A stretch of 64,000 nt of DNA from Cardiocondyla obscurior (Eukaryota; Arthropoda; Insecta; Hymenoptera; Formicidae): contig NW_027228789.1 in assembly GCF_019399895.1 (NCBI RefSeq), positions 374,501 to 438,500 on the forward strand. The letters are read 5' to 3'. The notes beneath the pieces were generated by a model. The model saw only the letters and a list, made by a program, of their open reading frames with translations, made no database searches and had not been told where the DNA came from. Numbering within the stretch: position 1 is the first letter of the stretch; each line of letters starts with the position of its first letter. Position numbers and translations under genes: made by a program. Positions 41,119 through 52,520 of this stretch are shown in pieces.

Positions 41119-41544
41119 CATGTTGGTATCAAAATGCTACATGATAAAGATCCACATGCTACGGTTGCACGTTTATTTGTTGCATTGGTTATTAAAGAAT
41201 ACACGCAACTCAATTTAATGCTTAAGGATGGAACAACTCATACAAAGCTTTCATTTGAAGCTTTCAAAGATCTCTGGTGGAATCAGTAATCAGTAAATAA
41301 TGCAATTCGCATTTTCGAATATTCTGAAACTTCTTTGGTTCAACCAACACCAGAAATTGTACAGGAAGTTCGCAAAGAACTGAATTTACAACGGCATAAA
41401 GAAAAATGGTTTTGGAAGACTGAAAAAAAATCAACCTTTTTCGATGCGTATCAGGTTGAGTATAATTACAGATTACACTCGCTTTTAAGAGCAGTGGAAC
41501 AACTAAGAGTGATTATCTTACTGATAAACGAAATTAGACACTAA
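41119..41544 (+). pseudogene. Unidentified coding relic, one stop
   Basis: In one frame, ATG at 41116 to 41544 reads MHVGIKMLHDKDPHATVARL, then EYTQLNLMLKDGTTHTKLSF, EAFKDLWWNQ, a stop at 41287-41289, VNNAIRIFEYSETSLVQPTP and VQEVRKELNLQRHKEKWFWK and further to a TAA. The composition is protein-like, with few stops. I cannot name it. It may be an endogenous viral or transposon protein, or a host pseudogene; nothing beyond the frame supports any of these. Confidence 0.35.
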
Positions 41545-41717
41545 GTTTCTGACGATCTAACAACCAAAGAAGGCGTTCCAAGATATGTTAAAGAATCTCC
41601 TCAATGCCATGACAATCTACAACCATATCCATCTTCTCCTATGATTATCTATTCATCGTCTGATAATGGGAAACGACAGCCATAAAGAATGCGGTATTTG
41701 TTAGAGTTGACACTGAC

Positions 41718-41972
41718 ATGCTTATTAAGGCTTCAACATTTGACATCATTATGAAAACATTTCATGATAGAGGAATTGCTATAATTACAAATCAGTACAA
41801 TTTAATACTGTTATCTGGATATCGGTGTTTTGGCACTTTTAAGAAAAACAGATTATGCCATAAAGAAGAAGGAGTACCACTTACAAATTTAAGTAAAATT
41901 GTTGCAGCTCAGAGAATTCATAAAAATAACCTCTTTATTCTGCACGTAGACAAGATTTTAATGACTGCATGA
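41718..41972 (+). pseudogene. Unidentified coding relic, continuation
   Basis: Open frame of 84 codons, MLIKASTFDIIMKTFHDRG, then AIITNQYNLILLSGYRCFGT and IVAAQRIHKNNLFILHVDKI. It lies 170 bases behind the previous relic, same strand, and probably belongs to the same gene (the gap holds broken frames with PQCHDNLQPYPSSPMII). No family recognised. Confidence 0.3.
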
Positions 41973-42059
41973 TTTTAATGCTCAGAGCAAACTATATTAA
42001 TATGATGAGTCGTGCATAACTTGAAACTAATAAAGAAAAACTAACATTAAGCATAAAGA

Positions 42060-42429
42060 ATTCATGGAAACCAGCAACATTTTAAATTTTTTGCAGTAGG
42101 CTTGAACGATGGGATTCTGAAACACCAAAATAAAAGAGAATTAAAAGATCAAAATGACGTCAAGCAAAGAGAGTTAGATTTAAAAACTAGTTTCTTATAC
42201 AGCGTGTTTAATTTAAGGTTTTCTTTCCGGTAACTGTAGATAGATATTGGAAATACTAATCGAAAAGTCAAATACTAGTATTGTGCTCGTAGGAAATTTG
42301 TAGTTTGACAAATACCGAGATCGAGCTAATGTCATTGTTCACGATTTATCCCTGCGAAACCCGGACATTAATTGAGGCAATCAGGCGACGATCGACCTTG
42401 TTTATTCATTTCTCTGTTCTTAATTCATT
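42060..42429. other. MITE fragment and spacer
   Basis: TATACAGCGTGTTTAATTTAAGG at about 42197 is a Tc1/mariner MITE start (left arm to about 42290). No gene. Confidence 0.4.
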
Positions 42430-42822
42430 TACCGTAATAAACAATCTCAATGTTATTATTCTGTACGTCCCGCGTATAATTAATTTGTGCTGTCAATCTA
42501 TCTGTTCGCCTGCAAAAGCCGTCCGCATAACCTCGCCCCTCTCCGTTCGGTTGAGCTAGCAGCCGCTCGCGACGGCTGATAGACATTTTGATAAATCCCG
42601 AAAAGGAACTAATACTTCGCGTAGAATATTGGCACGACAAGGCCTGTGCCTGACACTAAGACTTGATTTAGTGAGGATACACCGTCTCGCGCCGGGATAC
42701 GACTGAAGAATCAAGACTCCTGTTCCCCTGCTATTCTCGTGTCACTGTTGCGCGTGGATCATAGATCCGCACCCGACCTTTTTGTTCGCGGCTTTTTTCC
42801 GCGAAAAGGAAAGTACGTACCA
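42430..42822 (+). mobile_element. LTR end and leader fragment, homologous to 22490-22935
   Basis: GTAATAAACAATCTC, CCGTCCGCATAACCTCGCCC, CTCTCCGTTCGGTTGAGCTAG and AAGGCCTGTGCCTGACAC match the end of the GC-rich LTR at 22540-22757. The primer-binding core is changed from TGGCGCCCAA to TGACACTAAG. Ends at a MITE-like TATACAGGGTG (42829). Confidence 0.6.
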
Positions 42823-42949
42823 ATATATACAGGGTGTTCGAAATATGATGTTCAATTTTAAATTTATGAGTAGGGACATATAAACGGTGACGAAAAGTTT
42901 ACTACTAAAAGATTTATAATTCGTCTCTACAGTTTATAATATTATATCC
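42823..42949. other. Short MITE remnant between two inverted LTR fragments
   Basis: TATACAGGGTGTTCGAAATATG followed by AT-rich arm. It forms the centre of the inverted LTR arrangement. Confidence 0.4.
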
Positions 42950-43868
42950 TCCTCACGGAGGAGAGTCGCGAACAAAAAAACCGGGCGCAAATAGAGGAGA
43001 TCCGCGTGCCGCCGTGACACGATGGGTAGCGGAGAGGAGGAGTCTCGGTTCCTCGGCCGTATCCCGGCGCGAGACGGCGTGGTTCTACCAAATGTAATTC
43101 TTGGGCGCCAGGCACGAACCGAGCCGTGCCGATTTGATTCGCGAACTAATTAACCTTTTCAATCAACTAATAATTAACTCAAACCGCCGTCACGCGCGGG
43201 GGGTAGCTCATTCGAACGGAGAGGGGCGGGGTAAAACCGTAAGAATTTGCAGATCAACGGAACGGACGTCACAAAATAAATCTTACGCGAACGAAAATGT
43301 AAGTAACAATTAAACCGTTTATTACGGGGTGAGAAAGATAACAAGAAAGACCAAAAAAAATTATTAAAAAAAAAACAGGTAATGATAAATGCGATCGACC
43401 TTCTTCTGATAGCCCCGGGTATATCGCGGTATCAACAATAAAAAATCGCGAACAACAAACTTAATAAGGTCCCGCTTGACCACAATTCTTATGCCGGCCC
43501 TGAATGTTGTGGTGCTGACCACGCGCTCCCCGTACACGCGGAGTGTTATCGCAAGACGTTGTAACCAAAAAGATCGCACGCGTACGGTCGCCTGTGGTCC
43601 CGAAATTGCGTGTTCCCTTTTCCGACCTCGGTCACTGCCAAGGGCTTTCCATGCGAACGTGTACCATTAAATACTCGCGAACAGCACGATAGTTTTACGC
43701 GATCAAAATCTAAACCCAGGTTTTTCGCGGCGTCTGGCCGACGGTGTTCAGATGCCCGACGGTAGCCACTCACCAGTGCTAAATTCTTGCCTCGTGGTAG
43801 GTTTCTACAAATTAGTTATTGAACCCAGATGCCCAGTCAACGTCGACGCGCGCGCGCACGCACACACA

Positions 43869-43938
<70 letters not shown>

Positions 43939-44050
43939 CTCGCTCCCGCAAAGACTCGCTTGCGTTCTCGCTCGCTCTCAATCTTTCTCTCGCTGGTGAC
44001 GTCTGCTCGGTTTGCACGCTAACACGGAAGAGTTTTTTCGTCATTTTTCC
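42950..44050 (-). mobile_element. GC-rich LTR and leader, minus strand
   Basis: Read on the minus strand: leader with TCCTCCGTGAGGAGG-type repeat, TGGCGCCCAAGAAT (primer-binding site; plus 43107-43116), AATAAACGG polyadenylation signal (plus 43314-43322), GC-rich U5/U3 blocks, and the GAGCGAG-rich run now as a CT microsatellite. Same family as 21592-22935. Ends are not exactly defined. Confidence 0.55.
43868..43937. repeat. (CT)n microsatellite within LTR
   Basis: About 33 CT units, in the position where the related LTR at 21900-21990 has GAGCGA-type runs. Frames of Leu-Ser repeats here are artefacts. Confidence 0.95.
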
Positions 44051-44766
44051 GTCGCGCCGATTCTCCTTTTGATGACTTTCGGTGACAAAGTACGTTTGGG
44101 CGCTTTTTCCTGACCCTGGGCTTTTCTTGGCGCTCTCTGGATAGAAGGCCTTCAGTTCTTTATCGTTTTACATTTCAAGTAATATACGTTTAATTGTTTC
44201 TTTTACTTTTCTTTCGTTCGAATTTATTGGACTTTGTGGAAGATTAAGAGCACTGAATGTTACATAAAGCAATATTATTACATTAAATGGATTGAAAAGT
44301 GTCATTCTAAAAACAATAAAATTAAAATATTAATTTTTAATTTTGATTTTATATAAACAGTTATATAAACAGAATTGCCCAATTTATAATTAATGAAGTA
44401 AGAGTTTTGTATAAACACGATGCGCATAAGATAAAAAAAGTCACTTGCGAATTGAAATGCCAGTTTCCTGGCTACGGACATTTATATATTTCAATAATCG
44501 ATTATAATGATTAGATAGTGTTGAAGATCAAAATTGTTTGTCAAATCAAAGTGACTGACGTCAAAGTAAATCAATGACCAAGGCACATGTTTTGAAAAAG
44601 AATATTCTATGTACGCCTATCACAGTGTATATTATATGGAGGTAAATCACAGACCGCTTTTCTTACGTAACAAGTAACCAAGATCTGTTTGTTTATATAC
44701 GTATTCTTCACTTCGTTCAATTAATATAGAACATTAATAAAATCCATAAACACAATGCAATATATT
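44051..44766. other. No gene; AT-rich unique-looking DNA
   Basis: No terminal repeats, ORFs or family matches. A possible host spacer. Confidence 0.4.
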
Positions 44767-45376
44767 TGTAACACCCTTGCTTTGGTTGGTCGGACGACGG
44801 GCCAGCGGGTTGCTGCGATAGCGGCGACTCCTCACGAGATCGGAATCCGGCCAAGGTGTCAAAAGAAATTGCGACACTAACGTAGGACTCAACTCGTTCG
44901 GTTTATTTTTAGAAGTCGTTGTTGCACCGTGGCCGGTGTAATTAGGGTTCGCTTCGGGCTATCCGGTGATCGGTGTTTAGGTGACGGTATTTTTAAATAA
45001 ATAATTAATCTTTTACGTATTTGAAGTCCTATATTTGTTCTAATATTTTCTTCGAACAATCTGCAAGTCCCGTTGGTCGTATATTATCTCGGTACGCGTC
45101 AACGCTTCGGTTGCTTGCGGTGCGTGGTTACAAGATTACTAGCCCCGTCTGGTGCTCGGGGCATTGTATTTGTATTCGGTTGTTGCCATGTGAAAAAATA
45201 GGCAATAAGCCAAATTTCTTCGATGGATTTTGATCGAAGTTTGATGTCCGTCAAAGTTGTTGAACTGTGATCGCAACTTTTAACCGGCAATTCCTGCAAT
45301 TCGGCATTTTGCCTTGCGCGTGCAGATATCATCGGTTGTGACTGGAGCTTCGTTGCTAGAGGCTCGGGTTACAACA
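44767..45376. mobile_element. Probable solo LTR, TGTAACACC...GTTACAACA
   Basis: The end GAGGCTCGGGTTACAACA is similar to GGGGCTCAGGATATAACA of LTR-A, and the start TGTAACACCC has the same style, but the body is different. AAATAAATAATTAATC near 44995. Flanking duplication not evident. Confidence 0.5.
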
Positions 45377-46080
45377 TCATATATACAAGTATTTACAATT
45401 GTGTCGCTATTTACATTTTACCGCGGTGACGGCGCGTGCGGACCGGGCGGTAAGACACGTTGCGGCGCGGAATACAATAAATACGTACGACGCGGCAATG
45501 ACGTAGTGCGAGAGCACGGAACCAGGGGCGAGTATCGCGTGATAAATATTCGGCGCGAGACTGCAGGTTTGGCGTGAGTTATTAAATCCGCGTTTTCCCC
45601 GAAATGAGATATTGCACTTCAATGTTAGGCTGTTGAGAAATCTCGACCGAAGCGGAGAATACTCTATCCCGATGAGTCGTGTCGTGCAAGAGGAACCGGC
45701 GGGCGGACCAAAGGTCGGGACCACCGGTGTTTGTTAGAGAGAACCCGGGGCTTTGGAGGCCAATCGACCGCCAGGAACACCCGGAAGGGGCGAAGTACAC
45801 TTCGGTGCTAGCGTTTTCGGACAAAAACAACAAAAGTTATAAAGAATCGACAGCCTGTGTAAACGTAATTAAACATATGTATTATGCGCCGTTGTCTCGT
45901 CCGGATGGAATAACTATGTCGTCGTGCATTTGCACGCGTCCCGCCAACAAGTTCAAAGATACCCAAAACCAAAAAAAGGGCGCTGTACATCAACCAGTAT
46001 GCACGCGTTCTCAGCAGTTCTACACGTCATTGTGTTTTGTTTGTTCGTCCTGACAACAACGTGCTAGCTTAGTTTCCTTC
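45377..46080. other. GC-rich LTR-like debris and DIRS 5' region
   Basis: GGGGCGAAGTACACTTCGG near 45788 echoes similar phrases at 30880 and 40435. No accepted gene. The region runs into the 5' UTR of the DIRS element. Confidence 0.35.
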
Positions 46081-46117
46081 AGTTGTTTCTTTTTTCAGGA
46101 TTTTTCAGCGCTTCAAG

Positions 46118-47339
46118 ATGCCAAGGCTTAACAGTTATAAGCAACATTCGTCTAAGCATAGCCGCCGGTCATGGGATTATTCCCCTTGCAGACATAAAAG
46201 GTTCCGAAAGCGCTCGAGGCACGATAGGCTTCACAGTCCGTCGTATAATTAAGACAATTTTTGTCGTGGCTCCTCGCTGTCAGATTCTCGTCGCAGCTAA
46301 GTGGACACTTGCACTCAGGTTCTTGAACAAGTTCAGAATCTCATTGCTAATCTCCAGAGATATCGACGTTTAGAAATTAGGTCGCCGAGGAGGGCTTTTT
46401 GCTCTGCCGGTGATAGTTCACCATTCTCTCCAGAGTATAGGATGCAGGCCGTAGAGCCTTTAACAGAAGCACAGACGGTCGCTCAAGCTGACCGAGGCGT
46501 CGAACCAGGTATGTCCATTTGTTGACCCACAGTCTGTCTCGTTGTGACAAAAAGTTGACGTAACCAACTGTTCTCTTCTGTTTCCTATCTTTTTCAGATT
46601 TTTTTGTTATTGCTGATGAGAATGTCGTTCTCCCTCCGAACCAGAATATACACTCAGTTATAGACATACCGGTGGATACTCCCCCGGCCTCTCAAAATCC
46701 GGAGGCGCCGTCAGAATCTCAGTATCTTGCCTGCAAGCTTTTTGAGGGAGATAAATTTTTAACCCAGTTAACTTCCTGGTGATCAATAATGCTCGATTCT
46801 ATTCAATCTGAGGCCTGTAAAGAATTAAGCGATAAGAGAAAGTCAGCTTTCTTTTAAAATATTTAAATTGGAACGGATCTTGTAGGCCTGGCTCCACCTT
46901 AGCACCTTCAGTGATTAAGCGTGATGAACACCAGGTTCAGTCGCAATTTCATGTCGCTGCCTGCCTCATCACCTTTGGCTTGGGCATATCAATTCTATTA
47001 AAACCAGAGATTTTGCAGGATCTCAATAAAGAGGCTCGTTTCACCCTTTTCCTCCTGTCTGAGAGCATGCTTCTTTTAGCGGACCATCAGTTTAAGTTTT
47101 CATTAGCTAGAAGGGCTTTTACCACTCCTTCATTTAACCTCATGGGTAAGAATGCGGCTGAGACAACTACCATTGACGAATATTTATTCAGACAGAATTT
47201 TGCTTACACGTTAAAGACAGCGCAGGCATGTGAGAAAACTGGGCGGGATATTTCCAAGACGTCATCTCTTATAACAAAGAAGATCTCACAGCTTATACGT
47301 CAACAGCACACTCAACGTTTTGTTCGAGCTCCTGCTTGA
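46118..47339 (+). pseudogene. DIRS-like Gag
   Basis: ATG at 46118 opens a Ser/Arg-rich start (MPRLNSYKQHSSKHSRRSWD). After frame changes the trace has VVLPPNQNIHSVIDIPVD and, at 46911-47339, RDEHQVQSQFHVAACLITFG, TLFLLSESMLLLADHQFKFS, TTTIDEYLFRQNFAYTLKTA. This is the Gag-like first gene of insect DIRS elements. Several stops between 46240 and 46910. Confidence 0.7.
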
Positions 47340-47529
47340 AAACCGCGCGCTCAGGGAAACTAGAAAGCTTCTGTTCATTCGTCGTTGGCTTGCTCGACAG
47401 GAGCCTCTTACCGCAGGAGCTGTCCAGCTCCTCGCTCTCGATCCCGGCCTCGGCATTAAGCAAAGTTTGTACCGCAAGTCGCCTACGTCATTTTATAGAC
47501 AATTAGAAGCTATCATGGGGAATTAGTTT

Positions 47530-48520
47530 ATTTTAGAGGCTGTTCAAGGTTATCGTTACCTTTTGCATCTCTTCCTTCGCCTAGAAATTTTCTAAGAAAA
47601 AGAGAATTTTTAGTAGCTGACTAAGGGGCTTGCCAATTAGAAATAAATCGTCTTCTTTGTAAAGATGCGATAAAGATGGTCGAGCTTCGTTTAGATCAAT
47701 TTTTATCATCATTTTCTTTGATTGATAAGTCATCGGGCGACAAACAATTTATTTTAAATTTGCAAGAGCTAAATGTTTATCTTAGTTTTACGCATTTTAA
47801 ACTAGAGGATTGGCGTACTATCATCCGCCTTTTGTTACCGAGTATTCAAATGGCTTCCCTGGATCTTGAAGACGCTTATTTGTTAGTTCTCAGACGAGGA
47901 GCATAGAAGGTACCTTCGCTTCCAATGGCAGTGTGCCATTTTTGAGTATACAGTTCTTCCCTTTGGCTTATTGACCGCCTTGTACGTTTTTACCAAAATC
48001 ATACATCCGGATTTTTCTTATCTGCGTCAAAGAGGCATCCATTTCGTTACTTATTTAGACGATTTTTTATTGCTTGGCTCATCCTCGGAGGAATGTAGAG
48101 CCAATGTTAATGCCACGGTTAATCTCTTTTTTTCTTTGAGCTTTAGAATTAATTATTTAAAGTCGCATCTTGTGCCTTCAGATTTCTGCAAATTTTTAGA
48201 CTTTTTATTTAATTTTACGGCTCAATCTATCTCTATTCTTGTCCAACATCGAGAAAAATTGTTAGCCTTAATTTGTGACATGTTTTGCAGATATAGGTGT
48301 ACCACACGGGCGTTTGCTAGTATGATTGGATCGCTTCTTTCAATCTGTCCTGCCGTTCAATACGGTATATTATATTTTAAATATTTTAAACGCGAAAAAT
48401 TTTTTGCTTTAATCAAATCTGATCAAAAATGTTCAGCGTCCATGGAAATTCTCTCGTATCTTAAATTTATATTTTGTGTGGTGAATTTTAGTTTTCTCCA
48501 ATCCTCACCAATCTAATCAT
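47530..48520 (+). pseudogene. DIRS-like reverse transcriptase
   Basis: Blocks: DKSSGDKQFILNLQELNVYL (47725-47785), IQMASLDLEDAYL (47845-47885; catalytic D region), a broken stretch near 47905-47960, then VTYLDDFLLLGSSSEE (48040-48090; YLDD box) and FLDFLFNFTAQ, typical of DIRS. The last open part runs to 48516. Frame changes and stops make it inactive, but the YLDD box is intact. Confidence 0.85.
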
Positions 48521-48562
48521 ATTCGTTTAGGCAGTTTTATTTCAGAGATATTCTCGGATGCT

Positions 48563-49128
48563 TTGTTAACCGGCTGGAGGGCAGCATGTTGCGAGTTTCG
48601 TACGCATGGCTGGTGGTCAGAGGAGAACAAGCTTCTACATATTAATGTCCTTGAGCTCAAAGCAGCTTTTTATACCATTCGTTCCTTCGCTTCTGACCTC
48701 CGTGACTACAATATTCTCTGTCGAATTGACAATATAACCGCAATAGCTTACATTAACAAATTTGGGTTTGTCCAATATCCTCATCTTTCAGAATCTTCAC
48801 GCTAGATTTGGCAGTGGTTCGAAGAGTGCAATATTTTTATTTTTGCGTCAAACATTGCATCTTTAGATAATAATATTGCTGACGCCAAATCTCGTCTATC
48901 TGATTCGGACACTGAATGGTTCTTATCGCAAGATGTTTTTCGCCAAATAGATAAGTCCCTCGATCCTTTTGATACAGACTTTTTTGCATTTACTCTTAAC
49001 GCTAAATGTGACACGTACATGTCATGGTTTCCAGACCCAGGTTCGTTTGCGGTGGACGCGTTTACTTTGTCTTGGCAAAATTTTAGATTTTACGCCTTTT
49101 TTTCGTTTATTTTACTATCGCGTGTATA
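48563..49128 (+). pseudogene. DIRS-like RNase H, cut by a MITE
   Basis: SDALLTGWRAACCEFRTHGW, LHINVLELKAAF and RIDNITAIAYINKFG are RNase H motifs of DIRS; after a stop at 48803 the trace continues SLDNNIADAKSRLSDSDTEW and WFPDPGSFAVDAFTLSWQNF. At 49128 (LLSRV) the gene is cut by a MITE. The tyrosine recombinase that should follow is absent. Confidence 0.8.
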
Positions 49129-49491
49129 CAGGGTGTATCATTCCATATTGACAAACTGTCAGAGTTAGATAGGTCTCGTGGATACAAGTTAATAAGTTTT
49201 GTACCGTTTTGCAAAATTCTCAATAATTATTGAGAAAAAAATTAATTTGTCTAGTGCAAGAACGATAAGGAAGCTACGCGTGAGTGAGCGCGACAGGCGA
49301 CGGCGCCATTCCTATCCATTCGCCTGTCGCGCTCACTCGCCCGCAGCTTCCTTGTCGCTTTTGCGCTAGACAAATTAATTTTTTTCTCAATAACGGTTGA
49401 GAATTTTACACAATGTTAAAGAACTTTTTTATTTATCTCCCTAAGACCTACCTATCTGTATAAGATTTTACACATGGGCTGAGATACCCTG
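49129..49491. mobile_element. Palindromic MITE, family A, in DIRS
   Basis: CAGGGTGTATCATTCC start, GAGATACCCTG end, TA flanks; arms with TTGTCTAGTGCAAGAACGAT and GTCGCTTTTGCGCTAGACAA. Confidence 0.85.
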
Positions 49492-49495
49492 TATA

Positions 49496-49860
49496 CAAGG
49501 TGTCTCATACCTTATGACGCACCCTGGAGAAATAGGTAGGTACAATTATTAGGAACAAGAAAGTCCCATACCATTTTTTAATTTGGGCGTTTATTTACGA
49601 GATATCAACAATTATATTCGACCGAGAGCGAGACGATGCGACGACGCGCGAGTGAGCGGTACGGCGATACGGGAGGCGTGGTAAGCGACGTTACGTGAGC
49701 GAGACGATGCGTCGTCGCATCGTCTCGCTCTCAGTCAAATATAATTGTTGATATCTCGTAAATAAACGCCCAATTTAAAAAATGGTATAGAACTTTCTTG
49801 CTCCTAATAATTGGACCTATTTATTTCTTCAGGGTGCGTCATAAGGTATGAGACACCTTG
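49496..49860. mobile_element. Fold-back MITE next to family A copy
   Basis: CAAGGTGTCTCATACC start and GGTATGAGACACCTTG end, TA flanks. The arms contain GAGCGAGACGATGCGACGAC on the left and GTCGTCGCATCGTCTCGCTC on the right, related to the arms of A2. Confidence 0.85.
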
Positions 49861-49912
49861 TATATTTATATTAAAGTACATGTAATATATGTTGGTATAT
49901 GTAATATTTCAG

Positions 49913-50805
49913 ACATTTAGTAACAGGAGATTCATTGAAAACAATATCGTTAGTTATCGTCTTGGAGTAACAACCACTTGGAAAATTATTATGGAAACGT
50001 GTAGAGTTATTGTCGAAGAATTAATGCCGATAGTAATGCTACCACCAACAAAAGAAAATTAGGAAAGAATTGCTAAAGATTTTTGGAACATTTGAAATTT
50101 TCCAAATTGTTTAGGCGTTTTGGGTGGCAAACACGTGTCAATTCAAGCACCATCAAACAGCGGGTCTGAATATTTTAATTATAAAAAAGCATTTTTAATA
50201 GTTTTAATGGCTCTAGTTGATGCTAATTATAAATTTAATATGATTGATGTTGGGGCGTATGGGAAAAATAGCGATAAGGGTATTTTTGCACGGTCTGCGA
50301 TGGAAAGTAGATCTGATAACAATACATTAAATGTTCCGAATAATGATTTTCTGCCTTGTACTCTAACTAAAGCACCGTATGTAATAGTCGGAGATAAAGC
50401 TTTTCCTTTAAAGCCATATCTTTTAAGACCATATCCGGGAAAATATCTAGATACGGATAAAAAAAAATTTATAATTATCGCTTATCGCGTGCGAGAAGAG
50501 TGGTTGAGAATGCCTTCGGAATTTTAACACAACGGTTTAGAATTTATAATCGTCGAATTTAAGCAAAACCAAAATATGCTGATTATATAGTGCTTGCAAC
50601 ATGTGTATTACACAATTTTATTAAAGAAACAGAAAATAATCATTTAAATATAACAAATGTACAAATTCAAAATCAAAATGCACTTAGAAATATAAACGTA
50701 CGTGGTACAAACAGTACGCAATTAGCTTTCTCTGTTAGAGAAACATATACAAATTATTTTAGCTCTCCTGCTGGATCAGTTTTATGGCAAAATAAAAAAA
50801 TTTAA
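49913..50805 (+). pseudogene. Harbinger nuclease (DDE_Tnp_4), catalytic residues lost
   Basis: A splice acceptor TATTTCAG at 49912 precedes HLVTGDSLKTI; with frame changes and stops the trace goes on to IAKDFWNI and FPNCLGVLGGKHVSIQAP near 50100-50150, NYKKAFLIVLMALVDANYKF, MIDVGAYGKNSDKGIF and YVIVGDKAFPLKPYLLRPYP. In active Harbinger nucleases these are DGKH, DVGA and VGDEAF; here the first Asp is Gly and the Glu is Lys. After a frame change at about 50525 the tail YIVLATCVLHNFIKE... ends at 50805. Inactive. Confidence 0.85.
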
Positions 50806-51040
50806 TTTAGAAATTTTGGTAAATGTTAAGAATACGGTCCTCACCTCCGATTTCGATGATTTTGGTCTCATTTGACGCGGTTTTGCTCAATTTTGACAAA
50901 ATTGTTTGTTTTTTGGTCGGATTTGTTTGTGGTCCGAGATATTCCGCGTCAAAGTTGACCCTTTTTCAGGTTAAATTTTCTGTCACTTCACCGTTTACTA
51001 CGCTATTGAAGGTTGTGCAGAAGCTTTTTTCGCAAGCAAA

Positions 51041-51288
51041 TACATGCTGATCATGTAAAACACATGGGGGAAGTCGTGTTTCTCTGCTTTAAAATTTTTT
51101 TTTTAATTTTTAAAGCAGAGAAACATATGGGGAAAGTCGTGTATACAATTAACTGAAAACGTGCGCGAATACATACTGATCGTGTAAAACACATGAGAGA
51201 AGTCGTGTTTCTCTGCTTTAAAATTTTTTTATAATTTTTAAAGCAGAGAACATATGAAGGAAGTTGTGTACAATTAACTGAAAACTTG
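51041..51288. repeat. Tandem pair of hairpins in Merlin left arm
   Basis: Two units of about 120 bases, each with GAAGTCGTGTTTCTCTGCTT and an inverted AAAGCAGAGAA about 15 bases later, and CAATTAACTGAAAAC at the end. Such a tandem hairpin is absent from the right arm. Confidence 0.75.
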
Positions 51289-51439
51289 TTGAAGAATTAA
51301 TTAGTTTTTTAATTAAACATAAAGTGATATTAGAGGCAATTAACTGCGAAAAATGTGATAATGTCCTATATATAAATAAAGAGACGATAATGTTTAGATG
51401 CACCAAGCGTTACACAATGCCAAATGAGTACAGAAAACG

Positions 51440-52520
51440 TGTCTCTAATCTTCTTCTTGTTCATTTTCTGAAGAAGGCTGGTCCTTTGTTGTGGTTTGGC
51501 TTTCATTTATAGTGGATCTTGGAGGATATACTTCCGCGATAACTTCAAAAAATGCTACAACTCGTTCCAGTTTACAAAGAACGCGTTTCAAGAGGTACTC
51601 CGCCAAATACCCAACAAGATGGGATGATGTCGTCCTATATGTTGGTATATTTCCCCGTACTTTTTTCCAAACACGTTCAATGTGCTGTGTTTGAGCACCT
51701 GTAAATTAGAGAAATATATATTAACATACAACAGCATACAAAAGAATATGAAAAGTAATATAATTGTATTCATCAGTGTCAGGATCGACAAAATTGTATG
51801 AGTGGTTTACTCTCAGATGTTGGAAACCTTCGTTGGCTAACCAATCGTAAGATTTCCAACAATCTGAGATAATTGTTGTACCCGGCAGTATCCACTCCTT
51901 TATACATACCAGGAGTGTTTCACTTGTCCGATCCTGGACTGAAACGATAAAAAGTTTGTTGCTATCGCGTTGGATGCCTCCAAAGATCTACTTCCCAGTC
52001 ACTAATCGTCCACGATTATATTTTCTGTGACCAATTTTTGCCTCGTTGATCTCAACTATTTGTCCTGGGCCACCAAGCTTCTCGTTTTGCTTTTCAGTCC
52101 AGAACACACAAACCTTTAATTCAAATTAAAATATTAGTTATATTATACATCTTTAATTAACAAACAATTAAAAATTAATGCAAATGACATACTTTTCGGC
52201 AAAAATTAAACCAGTCAATAACCGTGGTCCTTGACACATTAACTTCTTCACATGTGTCATCTAGACGTGTGTGTCGTAGCATTAAGAAACATCCTACTAT
52301 TCTGCATACAGTACCCACGTCTAAATTACTTTTGCCAAACCACGTACTAGCTTTTCCACTTTTTCGAAAATCACACTGTTTAGAAACACGTTTTCTGTGC
52401 ATATTTAGCACTGTGTAACGCTTGGTGCATCTAAACATTAGCGTCTCTTTATTTATGTATAGGACATTATCACACTTTTCGTAGTTAATTGCCTCTAATA
52501 TTACTTTATGTTTAATTTAA
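51440..52520 (-). pseudogene. Merlin transposase (ISXO2/IS1595-like), three exons
   Basis: On the minus strand: exon 1 (52520 to about 52188) ILEAINYEKCDNVLYINK, FRCTKRYTVLNMHRKRVS, WFGKSNLDVGTVCRIVG, VSRTTVIDWFNFCRKV; intron with GTATGTC donor and AATTAAAG acceptor; exon 2 (about 52112-51777) VCVFWTEKQNEKLGGPGQIV, EINEAKIGHRKYNRGRLVTG, TTIISDCWKSYDWL; exon 3 (51700-51440) with AQTQHIERVWKKVRG. The first acid is Asn (VEIDE is VEINE) and a stop occurs after VTGK (W to stop), so it is dead. The motif order fits Merlin. Confidence 0.8.

Noticed and set aside
43752..44072. Ser/Leu or Arg/Glu repeat proteins
   Set aside because: Direct translation of a (CT)n microsatellite.
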